Source: Mycobacterium cookii (lineage in GTDB: Bacteria > Actinomycetota > Actinomycetes > Mycobacteriales > Mycobacteriaceae). Taken from it: a stretch of 64,000 bases of DNA. A program made the translations under genes and the position numbers. Positions 1-8,149 of the stretch are shown piece after piece. The notes beneath the pieces are model-generated. The model was not told where the DNA came from, ran no database searches, and saw only the letters and a program-made list of their open reading frames with translations. The DNA lies in NCBI RefSeq assembly GCF_010727945.1, contig NZ_AP022569.1:1798001-1862000 (forward strand), read 5' to 3'. Every line of letters begins with the position of its first letter. Within the stretch, counting starts at the first letter, position 1.

Positions 1-1
1 G

Positions 2-295
2 GTGACCGGGATGGCCCGCGCATTCGCCGCCGAACTGGGCAGACATTCGATCCGGGTCAACAGCGTGCACCCCGGTCCGGTCAACACCGCGATGGGCGGC
101 GGCGATATGGTCGCCGCTGTGACCAAGGCCAACGAGGCCATTCCGCAGATGGCGCACGTCCTCACGCCGTTCCTGCCGGAGTGGGTGGCTCAGCCCGAAG
201 ACATCGCCGATGCGGTCTGCTGGCTGGCCAGCGATGAATCACGCTTTGTCACCGCGGCGGCGGTTCCCGTCGACCAGGGCTCGACTCAGTTCTGA
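2..295 (+). CDS. SDR family oxidoreductase, C-terminal part (5' end outside window)
   Basis: This is the last 97 or so residues of a short-chain dehydrogenase/reductase. The reading frame is open to the window edge, so the nucleotide-binding Gly motif and the YxxxK active site lie upstream. What remains is typical of the family: an IRVNSVHPGPVNT segment after the catalytic region, a PEDIADAVCWLASDESRFVT segment, and a GxxxPVDQG-type C-terminus. Such SDRs oxidise or reduce secondary alcohols and ketones with NAD(P)H; the substrate is unknown. The stop lies inside the end of the convergent hydrolase gene, with a 10-base overlap. The GTG at base 2 is probably an internal codon and not the true start. 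Confidence 0.85.
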   Translation: MTGMARAFAAELGRHSIRVNSVHPGPVNTAMGGGDMVAAVTKANEAIPQMAHVLTPFLPEWVAQPEDIADAVCWLASDESRFVTAAAVPVDQGSTQF

Positions 296-1200
296 CCTGC
301 CGCCGCACTGCTTTTCTTCACGGCTCGGCCGATGAACGCCACTTGGTGATCGACGACCTTGTCGAACCAGTCATGGCCCGGCCAGACGTCGAAGTGGTCG
401 CACGGGTAGTGGTGGACCTGAGCTCTCCCCCGCTCGGCCACCTTGGCGACCGAACCGGCCGGGACGAAACGATCGAAGTCGGCGATCTGCACGAGCAGCG
501 GACAGCGCAGTCTTCTTGCCGCACTTGACGATCGCACCCGCGCGAGCTGGAGCCCGACTCCCGCATCGATCTCGTTGCGCCACGTCGGGCCCGCCATCGC
601 CAGGTAATTCTCGTAGGCGCCGGGCAAAGTGAGCGCCCCCGCCTCGCCGGGCTTGCCCACGACCGGCATCAACGTGGGGCTGCCACCCATGGCCGCGGCG
701 ATGCGGCCTTTCACCCCTGCGGCAGTCCAGCGCATCCCGGAAATGAGGTCACGCTGCGCGACGGCCAGCCGACCGGTAGCCAGCCCGCTGGTCAGCGGCG
801 TCAACGCGATGACGGCGGCGATGTCATCGCGATCTGCCGCGACCCGCAATACGTGCCCGCCGGAGAACGAAACGCCCCACAGAATGACCTTGTTGGCGTC
901 GACGTCCGGCAATCGCTGCGCCGCGGCCACCGCTGCCCGATAGTCGTCGAGTTGACCGACAACCGAGACCGTCTGCCGGGGTTGACCTTTCGACGCGCCG
1001 AAGCCGCGGTAGTCGAACGCGAGCACGTCCACACCCGCGTCGCTTAGCCGTTCGGCGAACGGCTCGAGACCCGAGTCCTTGGTGCCGGCGATGCCATGTG
1101 CCATAACCACGACGGGTCGGCCGGCTGGACCAGCGCCATGGAAATGCCACGCGTCGCAATCGGTGTCACCAGAGCGGAATGTCACCGAGGTGTATGTCAT
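286..1200 (-). CDS. Alpha/beta hydrolase (DLH / acetyl-esterase-like)
   Basis: A 304-residue alpha/beta hydrolase. The visible parts are an HG oxyanion segment (about residue 35), a nucleophile elbow GVSFSG with Ser111, a probable acid Asp241 or Asp243 in ADFDRFVP, and a probable catalytic His269 in CDHFDVW. No signal peptide is visible, so it is probably cytosolic. The ATG overlaps the stop of the upstream monooxygenase gene by four bases (ATGA), which implies translational coupling. As the last gene of a kinase-monooxygenase-hydrolase unit it could open a lactone or ester made by the monooxygenase; this is inference. Simple esterase or dehalogenase-like activity is equally possible from sequence. 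Confidence 0.85.
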   Translation of the reverse strand: MTYTSVTFRSGDTDCDAWHFHGAGPAGRPVVVMAHGIAGTKDSGLEPFAERLSDAGVDVLAFDYRGFGASKGQPRQTVSVVGQLDDYRAAVAAAQRLPDVDANKVILWGVSFSGGHVLRVAADRDDIAAVIALTPLTSGLATGRLAVAQRDLISGMRWTAAGVKGRIAAAMGGSPTLMPVVGKPGEAGALTLPGAYENYLAMAGPTWRNEIDAGVGLQLARVRSSSAARRLRCPLLVQIADFDRFVPAGSVAKVAERGRAQVHHYPCDHFDVWPGHDWFDKVVDHQVAFIGRAVKKSSAAAGQN

Positions 1201-2540
1201 ACGCGCACCGACTCAGCAGTTCGAGCGTTGGCCCGCTTGATGCCTGCGGGTAGCTCGCGCGCCCGAATGTCATGCTCGTAGTAGAAATAGTCGACCTGCT
1301 GGGTGTGCCGTGGCCGATCGGTGCAGTGCCCGGTGTGCAGCTGCTGGTCGGAGTCGATGACCCGTTCCATCTCGGCGACCGACGGCAAGGCGTAGCGGCC
1401 GACGGCGTATGCCGCCAGCAGCCGCGCTTGGCACTCGACGAACGGGAACAACGTCGGGACCGCCTGGGCGAATCCGACGAAGGCCAGATCGTTGAAGCCG
1501 GGCTTGAACATTCGCTTGTACAGCCGAATTTGGTTTCCCGGTGCACTGATCAGGTCCGGGTCGAAGAACGGGAAGGTGATGTTGTAACCGGTTGCATAGA
1601 TGATCGCATCGAACACATCGCTGGTGCCGTCCTCGAAATGGACGACGTCGCCGTCGAGAAGCGACACGTTCGGCTTGGGGATCACGTCGCCAGAGCCGAG
1701 CCGCAGTGGTAGCTCCACCGATTGGGTCGGATGTGCCTCGAAGAGTTTGTGATTCGGCTCGGGCAGTCCGTAGAGCCGCGGATCGGTGCCCATCAGCGGC
1801 ATCAGCACCTGAACCGCCTTACGTTGCCATGACAGTGGCAGATACGGCGTCGTGCGGAACAGCTTGTCGCCGGGTCTGCCCGCGATGTACTTCGGCACGA
1901 TCCACGCGCTGGAACGCGTCGACAGCGTCACCCGGTTCTGCAATGCTCGCGACGACAGTTCGACGGTGATGTCGGCCGCGCTGTTTCCCAGTCCTACCAC
2001 CAGGATTCGTTTACCGGTCAGCTCTGCGGGAGTCTGCGGGTCGATGTAGTAATGCGAGTGAATCGCCTGTCCGGTGAAAGTGCCGGGAAAGTCCGGCCAC
2101 CGTGCATCCCAGTGATGCCCGTTGGCGACCACGAGCATGTCGAATTGCAGGGTGCTGCCGGCCTGGTCGTCGATTTGCCAACCCCCACCGCTGTTGCGGC
2201 GGGCGTGCACGACACCGTTGTTGAACTCGATGTGCTCGAGCAGACCGAAGGTGTCCGCGTAGGCATCGAGGTATGCCTTGATGTCCGAATGGTGCGGGAA
2301 CTCGGGATAGTCCTCGGGGATCGGAAAGTCCTTGAACGACAACCGATGCTTCGAGGTGTCGATATGCAAGGAGCGGTAGGCGCTGCTGCGGCCGTTCGGA
2401 TTGCCGAAGGCCCAGTTCCCGCCGATCCGATCGGACATCTCGAACGTGGTGTACGGCACGTCGTAGTCGCCGAGCATCTTTCCGGCGGTAAGTCCGCTGA
2501 TGCCGGCCCCGATCACCGCGACACGCGGCCTGTCGGTCAC
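1197..2540 (-). CDS. Class B flavin-containing monooxygenase
   Basis: A 447-residue flavoprotein monooxygenase. An FAD-binding GAGISG lies at residues 11-16, an NADPH-binding GLGNSA at 183-188, and the FMO fingerprint FTGQAIHSHYY at 155-165 between them; an ATGY segment follows near the C-terminus. The fingerprint ends in Tyr, as in FMOs, and not in the Trp-Pro/Asp form of type I Baeyer-Villiger enzymes, although some FMOs also do that chemistry. The frame stays open far upstream, but the GTG at 2540 is chosen because its GTGA overlaps the stop of the kinase gene and it places the Rossmann motif at the N-terminus. It would insert one oxygen from O2 into a soft nucleophile or ketone using NADPH. 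Confidence 0.9.
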   Translation of the reverse strand: MTDRPRVAVIGAGISGLTAGKMLGDYDVPYTTFEMSDRIGGNWAFGNPNGRSSAYRSLHIDTSKHRLSFKDFPIPEDYPEFPHHSDIKAYLDAYADTFGLLEHIEFNNGVVHARRNSGGGWQIDDQAGSTLQFDMLVVANGHHWDARWPDFPGTFTGQAIHSHYYIDPQTPAELTGKRILVVGLGNSAADITVELSSRALQNRVTLSTRSSAWIVPKYIAGRPGDKLFRTTPYLPLSWQRKAVQVLMPLMGTDPRLYGLPEPNHKLFEAHPTQSVELPLRLGSGDVIPKPNVSLLDGDVVHFEDGTSDVFDAIIYATGYNITFPFFDPDLISAPGNQIRLYKRMFKPGFNDLAFVGFAQAVPTLFPFVECQARLLAAYAVGRYALPSVAEMERVIDSDQQLHTGHCTDRPRHTQQVDYFYYEHDIRARELPAGIKRANARTAESVRV

Positions 2541-3631
2541 GGCGTCGCCGCCTGCTGCGACGCGTACTGGCCTACAAGCTCTATGGTGCCCAATTCGCGG
2601 ATCGCCCGGCACCCGCGAGCCAGCATGGTCAGCACCATGTCGTCGCCGCGGTCGGTGGCAGTCGCGAAGGCGAATCCGAGAGCCGAGATCAGCAGCGCTT
2701 GCAGCATGCCGAGTCGGTAATCCCGCCAACAGGTTTCGCGATCGTAGTCGGTGACGCCGTAGCCGAGAAGAGCCCGGTGGTACTCGTCGACAAGGTCGTG
2801 CTCGATCGACGCGCGCAGCTCCGGCTTGAGACTGGTTGCGGTGAAGTAGGCCAGATCTCGTGCGGGCAGCCCCACGCCGAGCGTCTGCCAATCCACCACC
2901 GTGACCCCGGCGGCGTCGGGGAAGAAGAGCAAGTTGTCCAGGCGGTAGTCGCCGTGCAAGAGGGCGAATCGGTCGTGCTCGGCGAGCAACCAGGGCGTCG
3001 TCAAATCCATTGCGGTGGCGAATGTTTCTCGATCGGCCGCGGTCATGCGATCGCCGAGTTTCTCGAGGGTGATCTCGACGCTCATCCGCGCGACCTCGCC
3101 GAGGCCGCCGGCCGAGGCCGCGTCGGGCCGGGCGAAGGCGATGCCGGGAAACTCCAGCCAGACCGGGTCGCACCAGCTCGGGCCGTGCAGTCCGGCCAGC
3201 GCGGTGACGACCAGTCGCGCTTCGCGTTCGTCGCAGCCGGCGATCTGATCGCCTTGGGCGGCAGGTGCCTGATCGGCAAGCAGCAGCGCGTAATCCAGCG
3301 CATCGTCGCTGATCTCGCAGTAGAAGCACTGCGGTGTCGGCACCCGCACCCGGTCGGCCACTCCCGTGTAGAAGGCGCATTCGCTGCGATAGCCGATGGC
3401 CACCCGGTCACGAACGGTGTCGTCCTGCGCAGGCAGCTTGATCACGAAGGTCTCAGGCAAGCGGCCCGGGTTGTCGGCGTAGGTGACCGACACGCGGTAG
3501 GTGGCTCCGGTCTGGCCGGTGCCGATCGCGACCACCTGTACATCGGACAATTCCGCGTGGGCGTCGCCGCGGTTCAGCACGGTCGAGAGCCACTCACGGG
3601 TGACGTCGTCTGGATATCGGGGAATGGACAT
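2537..3631 (-). CDS. APH-type phosphotransferase (FadE36/ACAD10-kinase-like)
   Basis: A 364-residue protein of the aminoglycoside-phosphotransferase/choline-kinase fold. Visible residues are a nucleotide-anchoring Lys65 (VIKLP), a possible Glu84 partner, the catalytic loop HGDYRLDN with Asp228 and Asn233, and the metal-binding DWQ with Asp247. The ATG at 3631 has an AAAGGGG ribosome site a dozen bases upstream, and the long upstream open frame is antisense to the cyclase gene. In mycobacteria this subfamily sits beside fatty-acid genes; related kinase domains in human ACAD10/11 phosphorylate 4-hydroxyacyl substrates (established knowledge). It is the first gene of a coupled trio with the FMO and hydrolase, so a hydroxylated lipid catabolite is a likelier substrate than a drug. 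Confidence 0.88.
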   Translation of the reverse strand: MSIPRYPDDVTREWLSTVLNRGDAHAELSDVQVVAIGTGQTGATYRVSVTYADNPGRLPETFVIKLPAQDDTVRDRVAIGYRSECAFYTGVADRVRVPTPQCFYCEISDDALDYALLLADQAPAAQGDQIAGCDEREARLVVTALAGLHGPSWCDPVWLEFPGIAFARPDAASAGGLGEVARMSVEITLEKLGDRMTAADRETFATAMDLTTPWLLAEHDRFALLHGDYRLDNLLFFPDAAGVTVVDWQTLGVGLPARDLAYFTATSLKPELRASIEHDLVDEYHRALLGYGVTDYDRETCWRDYRLGMLQALLISALGFAFATATDRGDDMVLTMLARGCRAIRELGTIELVGQYASQQAATP

Positions 3632-3685
3632 CGGGATATTCGCCCCTTTGCGCGCTGAGGACCGATCAGCCGGCCCGACCGATGG

Positions 3686-3726
3686 GACAACTGTAAGGCA
3701 TTCGACAACTGCCGCGCGGAGTTGTC
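3686..3726. promoter_or_regulatory. Candidate operator: three GACAACT boxes before the kinase-FMO-hydrolase unit
   Basis: GACAACT occurs at 3686-3692 and 3704-3710 in direct orientation, 18 bases apart, and inverted (AGTTGTC) at 3720-3726. The second and third form an inverted repeat with a 9-base spacer. Read on the minus strand, a TACAGT -10-like hexamer overlaps the first box, so a bound protein would cover the promoter of the downstream trio. The 127 bases between the cyclase stop and the kinase start hold nothing else recognisable. Confidence 0.45.
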
Positions 3727-3758
3727 CAGATTCCCGGGCCGCACATTGTCGGCTCGTG

Positions 3759-5264
3759 TCAGGCGGGGGTGAACACCGCGGTGGATTCCGTGCGGCCCCG
3801 CAATTCCGTCTCGCCGTTGGCGTCCCAGTGCCGGCGCTCGGCGGCGTCGGCTCGTTCGATCGCCGACGCCGAGGCGACGATCCGCTGATCCAGCGTCTTC
3901 GCGAAATCGGCCAGGCGTGCCGCCTCATTGACGGCGTCGCCGACCACTGTGTATTCGTATCGGTTTTCCGCACCGATGTTTCCGGCGAACACCGGACCGG
4001 CCGAGACACCGATCCCGAAGTCGACCATCGGGAGCCGTCGCAGTTGGTCGCGCAGCAGTCGCGCGGTCGCCAACGCGGACGACGCGGCGCCATCGGAGGC
4101 CAGCGGCGCTCCGAAGATCGCCAGCGCGGCATCGCCCTGGAACTTGTTGATCAGCCCGTTGTGGTTGTCGACGGCGCTGACGACGATCCGAAAGAAGTCG
4201 TTGAGTATTCGGGCGACCTCCTGCGGCGGTTGACTCGCGGCCAGTGTCGTCGAACCCACCAGGTCGATGAAAAGGATTGCGGCATCCCGCACATCGCCCG
4301 ACAGCGTGGTGCCCTCCTCGATCGCCCGGCGTGCCACGTCTGCGCCGACGTGCCGGCCGAACAGGTCCCGCAGCCGGTCGCGTTCGCCGATGCCGGCGAC
4401 CATACGGTTGAATCCGCTTTGCAGACGGCCGATTTCGGACTTCTCATAGACCCCGACGGAGGTATCGATGTGGCCTCGCTCGACCTGCGCCATCGCGTCG
4501 ACAACCTCGCTGATCGGGTCCGATATCGATCGGGACGTCAAAATCATCACCGGGAGCCCGATCAGCAGCGCGACGAGCGTCACCACCAGAATAGGCATCT
4601 CGACCGAGCCGGTGTTCTGCATGATCCACCCGTTGGAGCGAGTCAGCACCAGGCCCACGATCGCCAGGCAGGGCAGCCCGCTACCCAGTAGCCACATGCC
4701 CACGAGTCGGGTCAGGACGCGGGGCGCGACCACAACGCCGTCGGAACCCTGCGTTGCCGCCAGCAGAATGGGCCGAAGCGATCGCTGCGTCAGCAGCAGG
4801 CTGAGGGTTGCCGCCGCGGTGCCGCCGAATACGACCGCCAACACGGTCGGGACCGCAAGAACCCTCAGCCCGTCGAGATTTGCCGCGAGGTAGATCAAGC
4901 CGCTGGATGCCCATACCGCCGCCAGGATCATCGATTGCCGGCCGAGAAGGCGCATGGCCGTTCGCCGCTGATCGGCATCGGGTTGCTGCCCGCTGACGTA
5001 CCAGCGCAGCACCGGAACGAGATTGGCCACACCACCGACGGCGACGACGACGGTTCCCAGAACGACGACCGCCGTCGCAATGATCAGGCTGCGCGCAGTG
5101 AAGTAGACCTGCGCGTCGCCGGCGAACTGACCGTGCAGCGGCACGACGATCGCCGCGGCATCAGCGGTCCCGATCAAGTGACCGCCGGCAAGACCGGCCG
5201 CATAGCGGATGGCCAGGTTGCGGCCGATCGTCCGGTGCGCTTGTCCGGCTTCGGTCACTGACAT
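3759..5264 (-). CDS. Membrane adenylate/guanylate cyclase with HAMP domain
   Basis: A 501-residue class III nucleotidyl cyclase. About six hydrophobic segments fill residues 15-245, a HAMP linker covers roughly 240-292, and the catalytic domain runs from about 325 to the end. Metal-binding Asp334 (FIDLVGST) and Asp378, substrate Lys374 (NKFQGD), Thr439, and the transition-state pair Asn446/Arg450 (VNEAAR) are all present, so it should be active as a homodimer; the Lys/Thr pair favours ATP. It resembles the Rv1318c-Rv1320c and Rv3645 group. A second paralogue lies at 35945-37549. The signal sensed is unknown. The gap to the kinase gene is long enough for a separate promoter. Confidence 0.92.
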   Translation of the reverse strand: MSVTEAGQAHRTIGRNLAIRYAAGLAGGHLIGTADAAAIVVPLHGQFAGDAQVYFTARSLIIATAVVVLGTVVVAVGGVANLVPVLRWYVSGQQPDADQRRTAMRLLGRQSMILAAVWASSGLIYLAANLDGLRVLAVPTVLAVVFGGTAAATLSLLLTQRSLRPILLAATQGSDGVVVAPRVLTRLVGMWLLGSGLPCLAIVGLVLTRSNGWIMQNTGSVEMPILVVTLVALLIGLPVMILTSRSISDPISEVVDAMAQVERGHIDTSVGVYEKSEIGRLQSGFNRMVAGIGERDRLRDLFGRHVGADVARRAIEEGTTLSGDVRDAAILFIDLVGSTTLAASQPPQEVARILNDFFRIVVSAVDNHNGLINKFQGDAALAIFGAPLASDGAASSALATARLLRDQLRRLPMVDFGIGVSAGPVFAGNIGAENRYEYTVVGDAVNEAARLADFAKTLDQRIVASASAIERADAAERRHWDANGETELRGRTESTAVFTPA

Positions 5265-5324
5265 ACGGTAGCCCGCCGACGATGCACGCCGGCACGGCGT
5301 GCGGAGGAGGCGGGCAGAGGTAGG

Positions 5325-6809
5325 TCAGACGGCGGGGTAAGCCACCGACTTGATCTCGGTGTACTGGTCGAATCCGGCCACGCCGTTCTGGCGACCGATT
5401 CCGCTTTCCTTGTAGCCGCCGAATGGGGTGTCGGCAGCGTACCCAGCACCACCGTTGACGCCCATGAAGCCGGCCTTGATGCGGCGGGTCACCGACAGCG
5501 CGCGCTCGAGGGAACCGGCAAACACGTTGCCGGCCAAGCCGTACACGCTGTCGTTGGCGATCCGGATCGCGTCCTCTTCGTCGTCGAACGGAATGACCGA
5601 GAGCACCGGGCCGAAGATCTCCTCCTGCGCGATGGTCATCTTGTTGTCGACGTTGGTGAAAAGCGTTGGCCGGACGTAGTAACCCTTGTCGAAGCCGGTC
5701 TCCGCGCCGGGGCCGCCGACCAGCGCTGTGGCGCCCTCGTCAACACCCTTCTGGATGTAACCGTTGACCCGGTCCAGCTGCCGTTGCGAAATCACCGGCC
5801 CACACAGGGTTCCGGGATCCTGCGGGTCACCACATGTGACGTTCTCGTAGATGTTCTTCAGGATCTCGACACCCTCGTCATAGCGCGACCGCGGCAGCAG
5901 CAGCCGGGTCGGGTTGGCGCAACCCTGGCCGGCGTGCATGCACGGCGCGATGCCGACCATGCACGCCGTGCCGAAGTCCGCGTCCTCCAGGACGATGGTG
6001 GCCGACTTGCCGCCGAGCTCGAGGAACAGCCGCTTCATGGTGGCCGCGCCCTTTTCCATGATCCGCTTGCCGACCACGGTCGAGCCGGTGAACGAGATCA
6101 GGTCGACCTTCGGCGAGAGCGTGAGCTCTTCGCCCACAAAGTGATCCGACGCGGTGACGACATTGACGACACCGGCGGGGATGTCGGTCTTCTCGGCGAT
6201 CAGCCGGCCCAGCCGGTTCGCGTTGAACGGGGTGTTCGGCGCGGGCTTCAGCACCACGGTGTTGCCGCTGCCCAGCGCCTGGCCCAGCTTGTTGAGGGTG
6301 ACCTCAAAGGGGAAGTTCCACGGCACGATGGCGCCGACCACACCGACCGGCTCCCTCCACACCTTGATGGTGGTGTTTGCGCCGGTGAGGCTGATGACCC
6401 GGTCCCCGAGGTCGGTCTCCCAGGCGTACGAGTCAATCAGCCGGGCCGGGTACTTCAGCCCGTCCGCCAGCGGAGCGTCCAATTGGGGCCCGTAGGTGAT
6501 GGCCCGGGGCGAGCCGACCTCGAGGATCAGCTCCTCGCGCAGCTCGTCGATCTCGGACTCGATCGCCTCGTGCAGCTGCAACAGACAGCGCTTGCGCAGC
6601 TCCTTGTTGGTCGACCAGTCGGTCTCGTCGAACGCCCGCCGGGCGGCGTCGATGGCCCGGTGCATGTCCTCCTTCGACGCGTCCGAAACCTCGCCGAGCG
6701 ACTCCTCGGTCGCCGGGTTGATGTTCGTGAAGGTGCCGGCCTGGCCCTCGACCAGCTTGCCGTCGATCATCATCTTCGGCTCGAACCGGACCTTTACAGT
6801 TTCAGTCAT
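5325..6809 (-). CDS. Aldehyde dehydrogenase (NAD(P)-dependent)
   Basis: A 494-residue aldehyde dehydrogenase of usual family length. It carries PWNFP (163-167), the cofactor-binding FTGST (240-244), the general base Glu264 in LELGGKS, and the nucleophile Cys297 in GQGCANPT. It oxidises an aldehyde to the acid in the cytosol; the substrate cannot be told from sequence. The ATG at 6809 is preceded by GAGAGCG; the open frame upstream has no similarity to the family. It is divergent from the acyl-CoA dehydrogenase genes, and the shared 180-base gap contains the ACCAAATA box, so both directions are probably controlled together. Confidence 0.93.
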   Translation of the reverse strand: MTETVKVRFEPKMMIDGKLVEGQAGTFTNINPATEESLGEVSDASKEDMHRAIDAARRAFDETDWSTNKELRKRCLLQLHEAIESEIDELREELILEVGSPRAITYGPQLDAPLADGLKYPARLIDSYAWETDLGDRVISLTGANTTIKVWREPVGVVGAIVPWNFPFEVTLNKLGQALGSGNTVVLKPAPNTPFNANRLGRLIAEKTDIPAGVVNVVTASDHFVGEELTLSPKVDLISFTGSTVVGKRIMEKGAATMKRLFLELGGKSATIVLEDADFGTACMVGIAPCMHAGQGCANPTRLLLPRSRYDEGVEILKNIYENVTCGDPQDPGTLCGPVISQRQLDRVNGYIQKGVDEGATALVGGPGAETGFDKGYYVRPTLFTNVDNKMTIAQEEIFGPVLSVIPFDDEEDAIRIANDSVYGLAGNVFAGSLERALSVTRRIKAGFMGVNGGAGYAADTPFGGYKESGIGRQNGVAGFDQYTEIKSVAYPAV

Positions 6810-6923
6810 GTCTGTCGCTCTCTCGTTGATGGGACGCTGAGCACGGCGCCGGTCGCAGAATACTATGGAGAGCCTTACCGGAATGCTCCCGGTTGGCAAG
6901 CTTTTCCGCGCCGGCCCTTGTTG

Positions 6924-6949
6924 ACCAAATATCTGTTCCACCGTAGAGT
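6924..6949 (+). promoter_or_regulatory. Promoter with 16-bp ACCAAATA box (site 1), fadE direction
   Basis: The box ACCAAATATCTGTTCC lies at 6924-6939 and is followed four bases later by TAGAGT (6944-6949), a good mycobacterial -10. The box thus fills the -35/-10 spacer. A transcript would start near 6956, giving a 36-base leader to the GTG at 6992. A box with 15 of 16 identical bases precedes the SDR gene at 11808 with the same geometry, and a weaker copy precedes the TetR gene. Confidence 0.6.
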
Positions 6950-6991
6950 TCGGCATTGACCCAAGTCAATCGCCCTGACTCAATAGGAACC

Positions 6992-8149
6992 GTGGATTTC
7001 TCTTACCCACCAGAGGTGGAACAGGTTCGCAAGGAACTGCGTGCGTGGCTGGCCGCGAACCTGACCGACGACGTCATTGCCGCCAACCGCGCGCGTGGTC
7101 GCGACGAGGCCGCCTTCCAGACACTTCGCGCGTGGAACGCGACGATGGCCGACGCCGGCTGGGCCGCGGTGTCGTGGCCGCAGGAGTACGGCGGTCGCGG
7201 CGCGGGAGTGCTCGAGCAACTGGTCTGCGCGGAGGAGACCACCCGTGCCCGGGTGCCGGTCCACCTCAATGTGATCGGGATGAACAACATCGCTCCTGCG
7301 CTCATGGAGTACGGGACCGAAGAACAAAAGCGCACCCTGCTCCCCCGGATGATGCGCGCCGACGACATCTGGTGCCAGGGCATGTCCGAACCGGAAGCCG
7401 GCTCCGACCTCGCCTCGCTGCGCACCCGCGCGGTGCGTGACGGCGACGCGTTCGTGGTCAACGGCCAGAAGATCTGGACCTCGCTTGGGCATCGGGCCGA
7501 CTGGTGCCAGCTGTATGTCCGCACCGACCCGGACGCACCGAAACACAAGGGCATCTCGTGTCTGATCCTCGACATGTCGTTGCCCGGCATCGAGGTTCGG
7601 CCACTCGTCACGCTCAACGGCCAGGCTGATTTCGCCGAGGTGTTCTTCAACGACGTGCGGGTGCCTACCGACGCGTTGCTCGGCCCGGTGAACGACGGCT
7701 GGAAGATCGCCACCACGACACTGAGCTACGAACGGGCCGGCGCCGCGCGGCTGTACACCGAGATGCACGAGCGCCTGACCGAGCTGGTCGCCGACCTCGC
7801 CGACGTCCGGATTGACAATCGACCGGCGCTCGAGGACGCCGTAACCCTGCGGCGCCTCGGCGAAATCGCTTTGCGCATCAAGTATCTCGAGGTGCTGTGC
7901 AAACGGTCGATCTCGGCGATCCTGTACGGCGGCGACGCATTCGGTTCAGCCAGCCTGGCCAAGACGATCTGGGGTGAGGTCGGCCAGGAGATCGCAGCGC
8001 TGGCCTTCGACCTGCTCGGGTCGCACCCCGACGGGGCTCGATGGGTCGACTATCGGCTGACGTCGCGGTCACTGACCATCGCCGGCGGGACGACGCAGAT
8101 CAACAAGAACATCACCGCCCAGCGGGTTCTGGGGTTGCCGCGATCATGA
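6992..8149 (+). CDS. Acyl-CoA dehydrogenase, first subunit of a pair
   Basis: A 385-residue acyl-CoA dehydrogenase. N-terminal helices begin VDFSYPPEVEQVRKELRAWL; flavin-binding segments WCQGMSEPEAGSDLAS and KIWTSLGHRADWCQLYVRT follow; the C-terminal helical domain ends in a GGTTQINKNITAQRVLG segment. The GTG at 6992 is chosen over an in-frame TTG at 6956 because it has an AGGAAC ribosome site and gives the usual N-terminus; the TTG sits about where transcription should begin. It introduces a double bond into an acyl-CoA, passing electrons to ETF. Its stop overlaps the next fadE start (ATGA). Adjacent, coupled fadE pairs in mycobacteria often form alpha2-beta2 enzymes for steroid-type substrates, and I infer the same here. 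Confidence 0.9.
   Translation: MDFSYPPEVEQVRKELRAWLAANLTDDVIAANRARGRDEAAFQTLRAWNATMADAGWAAVSWPQEYGGRGAGVLEQLVCAEETTRARVPVHLNVIGMNNIAPALMEYGTEEQKRTLLPRMMRADDIWCQGMSEPEAGSDLASLRTRAVRDGDAFVVNGQKIWTSLGHRADWCQLYVRTDPDAPKHKGISCLILDMSLPGIEVRPLVTLNGQADFAEVFFNDVRVPTDALLGPVNDGWKIATTTLSYERAGAARLYTEMHERLTELVADLADVRIDNRPALEDAVTLRRLGEIALRIKYLEVLCKRSISAILYGGDAFGSASLAKTIWGEVGQEIAALAFDLLGSHPDGARWVDYRLTSRSLTIAGGTTQINKNITAQRVLGLPRS

Noticed and set aside
2541..3380. A 280-residue N-terminal extension of the flavin monooxygenase frame
   Set aside because: It is an out-of-frame reading of the kinase gene; the GTG at 2540 gives the normal Rossmann N-terminus and a GTGA overlap.
2537..3631. Aminoglycoside resistance gene
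   Set aside because: The APH fold alone does not show drug resistance; its operon partners are lipid- or ketone-type enzymes and the sequence fits the FadE36-like group.
3632..4132. N-terminal extension of the kinase frame into the cyclase gene
   Set aside because: The added residues are a shadow reading of the cyclase gene, and the ATG at 3631 has a ribosome site.
6956..6991. TTG at 6956 as the start of the first fadE gene
   Set aside because: It coincides with the deduced transcription start, while GTG 6992 has a ribosome site and gives the usual N-terminus.
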